Assembly (NCBI GenBank): GCA_018262385.1
Contig: JAGSPQ010000372.1
Coordinates: 1 to 5,044 of the forward strand
Reading direction: 5' to 3'
Origin: Myxococcaceae bacterium
GTDB lineage: Bacteria; Myxococcota; Myxococcia; Myxococcales; Myxococcaceae
DNA length: 5,044 nucleotides
Positions 1-5,044 of this stretch are shown piece after piece. Position 1 is the stretch's first letter. Each line of letters begins with the position of its first letter. The position numbers and the translations under genes were made by a program. Below the pieces are notes generated by a model. The model was not told the origin of the DNA, did not search any database, and saw only the letters and a program-made list of their open reading frames with translations.

Positions 1-517
1 GCAGCTTCACCCCGCCGTGGTAGGTGATGATCACGTTGGTCGGGCTGACGTCGCGGTGCACCACCTTCAGCCACTCGCCCCGATCGCCCTTCAGATCGTG
101 CGCGTAGTCGAGCGCCTCGAGCACCTGCATCGCCACCCGCAGCACCGAGCCGGCGGGAATCGGCCGCTTGTCGAGCGTGGCCCGCTTCACCAGCCGGTTG
201 AGCGACTCGCCCGGCACGTACTCCATCACGATGTGAAAGCTGCCGTCGTGATCCCCCAGCTCGAACGCCTGGGCGATGTTCGGATGCGACAGCCGCGCCG
301 CCAGCCGCCCTTCGTCGAGGAACATCGCGATGAACTTCTCGGTCTGCTGCAGCCCCGGCAGCACCCGCTTGATCACCACCAGCTTGGCGAACCCCTTCGG
401 CCCCTCGTGGCGGGCGAGGTAGACCTCGGCCATCCCGCCCACCGCCAGGCGGCGCACCACGGTGTAGCGGCCAATCCGCTCACCGGGCAGCACCTCGCTC
501 GGGGGGCTGGAGCCCAT
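1..517 (-). CDS. Hanks-type serine/threonine protein kinase, N-terminal part (3' end outside window)
   Basis: Partial gene: 172 complete codons are visible before the window edge. Expected role: transfer of the ATP gamma-phosphate to Ser/Thr of unknown protein targets, in the cytoplasm or with the kinase domain facing it. Seen in the sequence: a P-loop variant AVGGMAEVY at residues 25-33 (first Gly replaced by Ala), the ATP-anchoring Lys50 in VVIK, the helix-C Glu69 in DEGRLAARLSHPNI, a hinge MEYVPGESL at 98-106, and the catalytic loop HRDVSPTN at 154-161 with Asp156 and Asn161. The visible part ends at GGVKL, so the DFG motif should begin within a few residues beyond the edge. HRDVSPxN is typical of myxobacterial kinases. 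The ATG at 517 is the only possible start, because an in-frame TAG (the upstream gene's stop) lies 21 nt before it with no ATG, GTG or TTG between. The kinase probably forms an operon with the lipoprotein upstream. Any C-terminal sensor or membrane segment cannot be seen. Confidence 0.95.
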   Translation of the reverse strand, partial: MGSSPPSEVLPGERIGRYTVVRRLAVGGMAEVYLARHEGPKGFAKLVVIKRVLPGLQQTEKFIAMFLDEGRLAARLSHPNIAQAFELGDHDGSFHIVMEYVPGESLNRLVKRATLDKRPIPAGSVLRVAMQVLEALDYAHDLKGDRGEWLKVVHRDVSPTNVIITYHGGVKL

Positions 518-530
518 TCCTCGAAAGCGG

Positions 531-540
531 CTCCTTTCCT
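531..540 (-). promoter_or_regulatory. Ribosome-binding site of the kinase gene, abutting the lipoprotein stop codon
   Basis: Read on the minus strand this is AGGAAAGGAG, overlapping the TAG stop (541-539) of the lipoprotein gene. The GGAG core is 13 nt before the kinase ATG at 517, longer than the usual spacing; a second purine run, GAGGA, touches the ATG and is too close to serve. The placement suggests ribosomes finishing the lipoprotein can pass on to the kinase. Confidence 0.65.
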
Positions 541-3500
541 ACGGCTCGGCCGGGCTGCCGCTGCTCTGCGGATCCCGGAACGGGCGGAGGATGAAGTCGC
601 CGGGCTGCGAGCCGCCGTCGGGCAGGGCCAGGTTTCCGTTCTGGTCGGTGTCGAGCCCGTTGCCCTTCTCGGCGTCGAGGCCGCCGTCGAACATCGAGGA
701 CACCGTCGCGCCCGGCGTCGCCTTCCGCTCGAAGGTGGTGGTGAAGTTCGGGGTGATCGGCGTCTTCGCGCCGCCCTCGGGTGAGTCGGCGGCCGTGCCA
801 TAGCCGAGCCGATCGACCTCCTCCGGATCCACCTTCGCCGTCGACACGTCCTGGGTCCCGAGCCGCACGTGGCCCGAGTCACCCGCCAGCCCGAGGTCGA
901 TCGTCAGCCGCAAGTCCGGCACCACCGTGCCGTTGTAGCTCCTCGAGGCGACGAGGAAATAGCCGCGCGAGGGGATGCTGGTGCCCACCGGCAGCACCGC
1001 CTTGTCCGAGAAGGTGGGCCCGGTCGCGCTCTTGTACTGGAGCTTCCAGCCGCTGACGTCCACCGCGACCGCGGTCGGGTTGTAGAGCTCGATGAACTCG
1101 TCGCTGTTGGCCGCCGCGGTGCCGCCGTCGGAGGGGGCCCCGCGCACTGCCACTTCGGAAATCACCAGGTGGTTGGTGCTGACCGCCTGCATCGAGATCG
1201 CGGTGCTCTTCATCACCGAGCCCAAGGTCGCCGTGACCGAGCCATTGCCGGTGCCCTGCGGGTCGGCGGTGAAGTCGAAGCTGACCTCGACCATGTCGGC
1301 CGGCACCGTCACCGTCACCGGGGTGGTGCCGAAGCCCGCCGGGGTGACGGCGATCGAGATCACCGTGGCGGTGGTCGAAGGAATGTCGAGCCGGGCCGTC
1401 AGCGTCACCTTCCCACCGGGCGCGACGTTGGCCGCCGCGGGAGCGAGCGCGGTCAGGGTGGACAGCTCGGTGAGCCCGAGCACCCGCACCGCCGCCGACT
1501 TCGAGGAGATGCCGATCGAAGCGGTCACCCCCGCGTCGCCCTGCAGCACGCCAGTGAGCGGAATCGGAGCGGTGAGGCTGCCGGTGGGGACGATGATCAA
1601 CCCGCCGTCGCCGATCAACAGGTTGGCGATGCTCGAGGACTGCACGTCCACCGCGACGTCGCTGGTCCAGACGTTGGTCAGCCGCACCGCGAGCGGCGCC
1701 GGCAGCGAGGCCGTCGCGCCCTCCCGGATGAAGCCCTGCGCCGGCTCGACCGCCGCCACCAGCGGAGGCCCGGCGACGATGTCCGCAGCGTTGCGCGGCT
1801 CGACCTTCATGTTGCTGTTGCGGAAGTTGAGCAGCCCGGTGATCGAGGTGAACTGCTGGCCCACCACCGGAGCGGTCGGCGGCCGGAAGAGCAGATCGTC
1901 GATCCGCAGCCCGCCGGTCACTTCGAACTCGTTGGTCGGCAGCGGGTCCTGCGCCCCCGGAACGGGTGCGGTGTCAGTGACGGTGACGGCGTTGACCTTC
2001 ACCAGCACCGCCTCCAGCTGCTGCGCCGTGCCGCCGTCGGTCGCGATGTCGGCCGGGTTGGCCACCAGCGTCGGCGCCGGCAGCGGATTGCCGGTGGTGA
2101 TCGTCGCCGTACCGCCGTCAGCCCCGACCGGCAGCACCACCTGCGCCAGCTCGAGCTGCCCGAAGTAGTTGGTCGGCACCGCGCTGGTGACGTTGATCCG
2201 GTCACCGGCGACCAGGCCCGAGCCCGGCTTGTAGGCGAAGACCGCCGAGTAGTTGGCGGTGGTGTAGCCAGTCTCCGACTCGTGCACCTGGAGGAAGAAG
2301 CCGCTGGTGTGCACCGCCGTCACCAGCACGTTGCCGAGCGAGACGGCCTGCCCGAGCAGCCCGCCGGCCGGATTCTTCACCGTGTAGATGGTCGCCGGGC
2401 ACGCCTGCGCGCCGGGGTTGGGAGCCGCGCACGCATCGCACACGTCGCCCTTGAGGTCGCCGTCGGTATCGGTCTGGGCCGGGTTGGCATCGGCCGGGCA
2501 GTTGTCGACCGCATTGAGCACCCCGTCGCCGTCCGAGTCGTTCGGGTTGAGCGTCGCGCAGGCGGTGCTGTTGGCGTTGAGCGGGCACACGTCGCAGGGG
2601 TCGCCCTTGCCGTCGCCGTCCTGGTCCGCCTGCTTCCCGTTGTCCATCGGGCGCACCGGGTTGAAGACGTCGGGGCAATTGTCGGTCGCGTTTGCGATCC
2701 CGTCGCCGTCGAGGTCTCCGCTGGAGACCGCGGTGTAGGTGGTCGAGCCGTTCTTCGAGTTGCGCGAGGCGCGCACCGGGTCACAGCTGGGCTCGTTCGC
2801 CGGCGGGCCGCAGAAGAAGAGCGGGTAGAGGGTGGCGTTCGCCGCCTGCAGCTCGGAGAGCGAGCGCGCCGGGACGGTGGCGGACGACGGGGTGGTGAAC
2901 TCGCTCCTGGTGCAGATCGACTTGAGCACGCCGCACACGTCGAGCGTCTCGCACATGCTCGCGGTGTCGAACGCGGTGACGATCGGCGCGTCGCCGTAGA
3001 GCACCTTGCCGCCGCGCATCGTCATCACCACGTCCGCCGGGTCGGCGTCGATCACGCTGCGGTGGGTCTTGGTCCCCTGCTGGCGGTAGATCGCCAGGTC
3101 CGCCACCTTCCCGACCTGGATCCGGCCCAGCTTCTCGCCGACCTGGGTGACGTCGGCCGCGGCCGAGGTCGCCATCCGCCACAGCTGCTCGTCGCTCAGC
3201 AGGCGGTTGAACCGCACTTCGTTGAGGCTCGCCGCGCACTTCAGCTCGCGCAGCATGTTCATCGAGCCCGAGATCACCCAGTCCATTCCGAGCGCGACGT
3301 TGACGCCCATCCGCACGTAGGTCGGCACCGAGGCGGTGTCGCCGTAGAGGCTGACGTTGCTGCGCGGGCTCCAGATCAGCCCGCTGCGCTTGAGCGCCAG
3401 CAGGCCGATGTCGCTCGCCTTCACCCCGATGCCGTGGACGATCGAGGTCCGCGGCCCGAGCAGGTCCTGCCCTCCGCCGGTGGCCGCCGAGACACAGCGG

Positions 3501-4660
3501 AACTCGTTGGTCGCCGAGGCCTCGATCCCTTCCGAGACGTGGGGCAGGTAGGCGGCCGCGGTGGGGATGTCGGCCGGAGTGTCGATGCCCGGGTAGGCGC
3601 AGCCGGTGGTCAGCTCGGTGCCCGAGGTGTCGCCCAGCGGGAAGGTCTGGGAGTTGACCGCGCCTTCGCCCAGCCCTTCCTGGCCACCGGTGCTGTCGAG
3701 GTTGCGCATCATCCCGCCGTTGCCGGCGGTCGAGAACTGGGCCGCGGTGATCACCGAGGTGGTGCCGCTCATGATCTGGCGGACCTCGCTCCAGCGCAGG
3801 TTGGCGGCGGTGATCCCCGACTGGGCGGAGATCTTGGTGTGGTTGTCGTGTCCGGCACCTCCGACCCGCCAGTCATGGCGGTGCTCGTAGCGCTCGTCCG
3901 CCGCGGCGGCGGTCGGCACGTAGGGGACCCGCCCGAAGGTCATGTGATCGTGGGTGTTGATCAACCCGGGCGACAGCACGCCCTTCGGGCAGACGATCTT
4001 GGTCGCGGTCGAAGCGCCGGCGGTGGCCGAGCAGTCACAACCGACGCAGGTGATGTTGCCCGCCGCGTTCACCAGCACCTGGCCACCGAGGTAGGTCTTG
4101 TCCGTGGCGAGCACCACGCCAGTGAACAGCTTGTTGCCGTCGCCGGGGGTGAGGGTGCAGGTGCCCGCATCCGGAGCGGCCGGGACGTTCGGACAGGTGA
4201 CGGAAGGCGTGGCGGTCAGCTGGCAGGTCGGCTCACAGCCGTCGAGCGCGACCTGGTTGCCGTCGTCGCACTCTTCGGTTCCTTCCCGGGTGGTGTTGCC
4301 GCAGGTCTGCGGGCTGACGGTGCAGGTGGTGGGCTCGCAGCCGTCGTTCGGAATCTGGTTGCCGTCGTCGCACGCTTCGGAGCCGTCGATCGTCCCGTTG
4401 CCGCACACCGGGCCGCCGCCTCCTCCGCCACCGCCGCCGACTCCACCGCCGACCCCGGCTCCTCCTCCTCCCCCGGTGCCGCCGTCGTTGCTCCCCAGCA
4501 CGCAGCCCGGCTCGCAGCCGTCGCCGCTGATCGCGTTGCCGTCATCGCACTGCTCGTCGGCGGCCTTCACCCCATCGCCACAGACCGAACGGGAGGGGCA
4601 ACCAAACAGGCACACGCTCAGTGCCGCGAGCGCGAGGGGGGCCAGAAGCTGTCGATTCAT
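539..4660 (-). CDS. Multidomain surface lipoprotein: Cys-rich repeats, amidohydrolase, thrombospondin type 3, OB/Ig-like and lamin-tail domains
   Basis: Complete gene of 1373 residues. A lipoprotein signal peptide (lipobox LFGC, Cys21) predicts export and lipid anchoring, probably to the outer membrane. Domains by residue: DUF4215-type Cys repeats at 27-53, 86-113 and 120-146, with a poly-Gly linker at 60-83; amidohydrolase at about 176-556; thrombospondin type 3 Ca-binding repeats at 647-754; paired OB-like beta region at about 757-963; Ig-like beta region at about 964-1160; lamin-tail domain at about 1163-1320; and a C-terminal myxobacterial tail. The amidohydrolase has HDH (237-239), HVSE (374-377), His409 and Asp460. 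These match the residues used by mononuclear deaminases such as cytosine deaminase, so a hydrolytic deaminase or amidohydrolase reaction is likely; the substrate is unknown. The ATG at 4660 is the only start, since an in-frame TAG lies at 4706-4708 with no alternative between. No Shine-Dalgarno is visible: the 20 bases upstream are pyrimidine-rich. The kinase gene follows after 21 nt. Confidence 0.93.
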   Translation of the reverse strand: MNRQLLAPLALAALSVCLFGCPSRSVCGDGVKAADEQCDDGNAISGDGCEPGCVLGSNDGGTGGGGGAGVGGGVGGGGGGGGGPVCGNGTIDGSEACDDGNQIPNDGCEPTTCTVSPQTCGNTTREGTEECDDGNQVALDGCEPTCQLTATPSVTCPNVPAAPDAGTCTLTPGDGNKLFTGVVLATDKTYLGGQVLVNAAGNITCVGCDCSATAGASTATKIVCPKGVLSPGLINTHDHMTFGRVPYVPTAAAADERYEHRHDWRVGGAGHDNHTKISAQSGITAANLRWSEVRQIMSGTTSVITAAQFSTAGNGGMMRNLDSTGGQEGLGEGAVNSQTFPLGDTSGTELTTGCAYPGIDTPADIPTAAAYLPHVSEGIEASATNEFRCVSAATGGGQDLLGPRTSIVHGIGVKASDIGLLALKRSGLIWSPRSNVSLYGDTASVPTYVRMGVNVALGMDWVISGSMNMLRELKCAASLNEVRFNRLLSDEQLWRMATSAAADVTQVGEKLGRIQVGKVADLAIYRQQGTKTHRSVIDADPADVVMTMRGGKVLYGDAPIVTAFDTASMCETLDVCGVLKSICTRSEFTTPSSATVPARSLSELQAANATLYPLFFCGPPANEPSCDPVRASRNSKNGSTTYTAVSSGDLDGDGIANATDNCPDVFNPVRPMDNGKQADQDGDGKGDPCDVCPLNANSTACATLNPNDSDGDGVLNAVDNCPADANPAQTDTDGDLKGDVCDACAAPNPGAQACPATIYTVKNPAGGLLGQAVSLGNVLVTAVHTSGFFLQVHESETGYTTANYSAVFAYKPGSGLVAGDRINVTSAVPTNYFGQLELAQVVLPVGADGGTATITTGNPLPAPTLVANPADIATDGGTAQQLEAVLVKVNAVTVTDTAPVPGAQDPLPTNEFEVTGGLRIDDLLFRPPTAPVVGQQFTSITGLLNFRNSNMKVEPRNAADIVAGPPLVAAVEPAQGFIREGATASLPAPLAVRLTNVWTSDVAVDVQSSSIANLLIGDGGLIIVPTGSLTAPIPLTGVLQGDAGVTASIGISSKSAAVRVLGLTELSTLTALAPAAANVAPGGKVTLTARLDIPSTTATVISIAVTPAGFGTTPVTVTVPADMVEVSFDFTADPQGTGNGSVTATLGSVMKSTAISMQAVSTNHLVISEVAVRGAPSDGGTAAANSDEFIELYNPTAVAVDVSGWKLQYKSATGPTFSDKAVLPVGTSIPSRGYFLVASRSYNGTVVPDLRLTIDLGLAGDSGHVRLGTQDVSTAKVDPEEVDRLGYGTAADSPEGGAKTPITPNFTTTFERKATPGATVSSMFDGGLDAEKGNGLDTDQNGNLALPDGGSQPGDFILRPFRDPQSSGSPAEP
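701..1174 (-). other. Lamin-tail (LTD) domain, within the lipoprotein
   Basis: Residues 1163-1320 show the lamin-tail pattern: NHLVISEVAVRG, then DEFIELYNPTAVAVDVSGWKL, GYFLVASR, the strand-rich LAGDSGHVRLG, and VDRLGYGTA. The 50 residues after it (FERKATPGATVSSMFDGG, GNGLDTDQNG, DFILRP, DPQSSGSPAEP) match the tail that often follows lamin-tail domains in myxobacterial secreted proteins. In bacteria the domain is linked to cell-surface or envelope anchoring and to secreted nucleases and phosphatases. Its exact role here is unknown. Confidence 0.88.
1181..1771 (-). other. Ig-like beta-sandwich region, within the lipoprotein
   Basis: Residues 964-1160 are rich in Val, Thr, Ala, Ser and Gly and have almost no Cys or Trp. 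They contain strand-like patterns such as APGGKVTLTARLD and PVTVTVPADMVEVSFDFTA, typical of bacterial Ig-like or invasin-type domains. There are probably two modules, with a boundary near 1060-1075. This part likely acts as a spacer that holds the lamin-tail domain; no catalytic motif is seen. Confidence 0.55.
1772..2392 (-). other. Paired OB-like beta region, within the lipoprotein
   Basis: Residues 757-963 look like two consecutive OB-type beta modules. The first has the pattern LLGQAVSLGNVLVTAVHTSGFFLQ, then AGDRINVTSAV and NYFGQLEL. The second has QLEAVLVKVNAVTVTD and ends FTSITGLLNFRNSNMKVEPR-NAADIV. Similar regions occur in secreted nucleases and lamin-tail proteins of environmental bacteria, where they may bind ligand or serve as structural units. 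The family assignment is by remembered pattern, not by search. Confidence 0.6.
2399..2722 (-). repeat. Thrombospondin type 3 calcium-binding repeats, within the lipoprotein
   Basis: Residues 647-754 contain four Asp-rich loops: DLDGDG (649-654), DQDGDG (679-684), DSDGDG (708-713) and DTDGDL (731-736). They alternate with DNCP and CDVC or CDAC cysteine motifs. This is the classic pattern of thrombospondin type 3 repeats, which wrap around Ca ions and form disulfides. Such stretches are common in exported proteins of Myxococcota and Bacteroidota, where they act as rigid Ca-stabilised spacers. Here the stretch joins the enzyme domain to the C-terminal beta-rich half. Confidence 0.93.
2993..4135 (-). 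other. Amidohydrolase domain (cytosine deaminase / ATZ-TRZ-like), within the lipoprotein
   Basis: Residues 176-556 carry the metal-dependent hydrolase fold. The N-terminal beta-sandwich strand is followed by VLSPGLINTHDHMTF with metal ligands His237 and His239. Next come the HxxE pair His374 and Glu377, His409 in SIVHGIGV, then PRSN (432-435), and Asp460 in VALGMDW. The domain closes with LGRIQVGKVADLAIY (511-525) and the sandwich strand MRGGKVLYGDA. By analogy to cytosine deaminase, His237, His239, His374 and Asp460 would bind one metal, Glu377 would shuttle protons and His409 would activate water. All are present, so activity is expected. A His-rich stretch at 258-274 and the Cys cluster CVGCDC at 205-210 are extra features. 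The substrate cannot be told from sequence. Confidence 0.88.
4223..4582 (-). repeat. Three Cys-rich DUF4215 / myxococcus disulfide repeats
   Basis: Three protein-level repeats lie at residues 27-53 (bases 4502-4582), 86-113 (4322-4405) and 120-146 (4223-4303). Each follows the pattern CG-[DN]-x...E-x-CDDGN-x...DGCEP-x-C, with four Cys per copy expected to form disulfides outside the cytoplasm. The family is common near the N-terminus of secreted and lipid-anchored myxobacterial proteins, where it probably acts as a rigid stalk or binding module. Copies 1 and 2 are separated by a Gly-rich linker; copies 2 and 3 are nearly adjacent. Confidence 0.9.
4412..4483 (-). repeat. Poly-glycine linker, low-complexity GGN codon tract
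   Basis: Residues 60-83 are almost all Gly, with single Thr, Ala and Val interruptions, encoded by runs of GGC, GGA and GGT codons (seen on the plus strand as gcc, tcc and acc triplets). It probably forms a flexible spacer between the first Cys-rich repeat and the rest of the protein. The triplet repetition means length changes would keep frame. Confidence 0.9.
4598..4660 (-). other. Lipoprotein signal peptide with lipobox (residues 1-21)
   Basis: A short basic N-terminus (MNRQ) is followed by a hydrophobic stretch of Leu and Ala, then the lipobox L18-F19-G20-C21. Signal peptidase II should cleave before Cys21, which becomes the lipidated first residue. The residue after it is Pro, not the Asp associated with inner-membrane retention in enterics, so outer-membrane or surface location is favoured. 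That sorting inference is weak in this phylum. Confidence 0.85.
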
Positions 4661-4735
4661 AGGAGTGGTGCGACGGGGAGAGGGGCGGCCGAACGGCGGC
4701 GGACTCTACCCACCCCTCGCTGGTAAGAGCGAGCC
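4661..4735. promoter_or_regulatory. Divergent intergenic region between lipoprotein and flavin oxidoreductase genes
   Basis: This 75-bp gap must hold 5' leaders, and probably at least one promoter, for the two divergent genes. No convincing -35/-10 pair is visible. On the minus strand TAGAGT (4708-4703) resembles a -10 box but has no good -35 partner. For the plus-strand gene a weak AAGAG at 4725-4729 lies 6 nt before the ATG. The lipoprotein side has no Shine-Dalgarno. Promoters could lie inside either neighbouring coding region. Confidence 0.45.
4716..4733. repeat. Perfect 6-bp inverted repeat just before the flavin oxidoreductase start
   Basis: CTCGCT (4716-4721) and AGCGAG (4728-4733) are perfect inverted arms around a 6-base loop, GGTAAG. 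The right arm ends 2 nt before the ATG at 4736, so an RNA hairpin would cover the likely ribosome-binding bases. As DNA it could equally be a short operator. It is short enough to arise by chance in GC-rich DNA. Confidence 0.4.
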
Positions 4736-5044
4736 ATGACCGACCGGCGCCGCGAAAAGCTGCTGCCGATTCCCCGCTGGCCCACCGCCGCGGAGGCCGG
4801 GGCCTCGCGCTGGTTTTCTCCGGTGCGGCTGGGGCCGATTGAAGCCGCCACCCGAACCTGGATTCCGGCGATGGTGCCGTGGCGCGCCACCGCCGACGGC
4901 TTCGTCACCGACGCGGTGTGCGACTGGTACGCCCGCTTCGCCGCCGGGCGGCCGGGGGTGCTGGTGGTGGAGGCGACCGGGATCCGCGACGTGCCCTCCG
5001 GGCCGCTGCTGCGGGCGGGACACGATCGGTTCGTCCCCGGGCTG
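4736..5044 (+). CDS. NADH:flavin oxidoreductase, Old Yellow Enzyme family, N-terminal part (3' end outside window)
   Basis: Partial gene: 103 codons are visible. The family are FMN-containing TIM-barrel enzymes of the cytoplasm that use NAD(P)H to reduce activated C=C bonds (enones, dienoyl-CoA and related compounds). Seen here: RWFSPVRLGPIEAATRTWIPAM at 25-46, matching the family opening LFSPLRLGPLELRNR-APM that lines the FMN site, then GFVTDAVCDWYARFAAGRPGVLVVEATGI with the usual second beta strand, followed by PSGPLLRAGHDRFVPGL. The usual Asn-Arg before the FMN strand reads Arg40-Thr41, a departure from the consensus. A family member should be about 350 to 450 residues, or 650 to 700 if fused to a ferredoxin-reductase-like half; the rest is off the window. 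The ATG at 4736 is the only start, as an in-frame TAA lies at 4724-4726. It has about 26 residues ahead of the conserved core. The physiological substrate cannot be inferred. Confidence 0.88.
   Translation, partial: MTDRRREKLLPIPRWPTAAEAGASRWFSPVRLGPIEAATRTWIPAMVPWRATADGFVTDAVCDWYARFAAGRPGVLVVEATGIRDVPSGPLLRAGHDRFVPGL

Noticed and set aside
17..784. A 255-codon plus-strand frame across the kinase and the lipoprotein end.
   Set aside because: It is antisense to clear kinase motifs (HRDVSPTN, GGMAEVY) and to the lamin-tail C-terminus; its His/Arg/Leu-rich translation resembles no family.
1092..2168. A 358-codon plus-strand frame with plausible-looking composition.
   Set aside because: It lies wholly opposite the OB-like, Ig-like and lamin-tail regions. 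Its Ser/Thr/Val/Ala-rich make-up mirrors the complementary codons of that beta-rich stretch, and no ribosome-binding site or domain supports it.
2399..2722. Regular cgtcgccgtc-like repeats on the plus strand, considered as a DNA repeat array.
   Set aside because: They are the complement of repeated Asp-Gly-Asp codons of the thrombospondin type 3 loops. Spacing follows the protein motif and there are no conserved spacers, so it is not a CRISPR or DNA-level array.
539..4660. Possible frameshift or gene fusion artefact joining an amidohydrolase gene to a separate lamin-tail gene.
   Set aside because: The frame is open throughout. The join is the thrombospondin type 3 region, which is a natural linker in such proteins, and both halves look exported, so a genuine single gene is the simpler reading.
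869..4726. A 1285-codon open frame on the plus strand, opposite almost the whole lipoprotein gene.
   Set aside because: Its translation is dominated by Arg, His, Gly, Ala and Val with no domain pattern, as expected from the complement of a GC-rich gene with biased third positions. The minus-strand frame has a signal peptide and several recognisable domains.
4706..5023. Minus-strand frames opposite the flavin oxidoreductase (also 4657-4908).
   Set aside because: The plus strand encodes a recognisable Old Yellow Enzyme N-terminus, so the antisense frames are shadows. Only the short intergenic end of the 4657-4908 frame is kept, as a low-interest leader candidate.

Overview
The window looks like chromosomal DNA of a member of the Myxococcota. 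It is GC-rich (roughly two thirds by eye), with strong G/C bias at third codon positions. It holds three lineage-typical items: a Hanks-type Ser/Thr kinase with an HRDVSPxN catalytic loop, a lipoprotein that begins with Cys-rich 'myxococcus disulfide' repeats (DUF4215 type), and a lamin-tail domain ending in the PQSS-SP-E tail often seen in myxobacterial proteins. Species cannot be named.

Layout. On the minus strand, 4660 to 539 encodes one 1373-residue exported lipoprotein. In order it has a lipobox signal peptide, three Cys-rich repeats interrupted by a poly-Gly linker, an amidohydrolase domain with a full set of active-site residues, a Ca-binding thrombospondin type 3 stretch, a paired OB-like beta region, an Ig-like beta region and a C-terminal lamin-tail domain. 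Only 21 nt downstream, the same strand starts a Ser/Thr protein kinase (517 to 1), cut by the window edge just before the expected DFG motif. On the plus strand, divergent from the lipoprotein across a 75-bp gap, the first 103 residues of an Old Yellow Enzyme-type NADH:flavin oxidoreductase are visible (4736 to 5044).

How the parts may relate. The tight spacing makes the lipoprotein and kinase a likely two-gene transcription unit, with the kinase ribosome-binding site abutting the lipoprotein stop. The oxidoreductase is transcribed away from them and may only share the intergenic control region. No mobile element, tRNA, rRNA or CRISPR array was seen. The most notable object is the lipoprotein: a cytosine-deaminase/ATZ-TRZ-type hydrolase domain, usually found as a stand-alone enzyme of about 400 to 480 residues, built into a large adhesin-like cell-surface scaffold.
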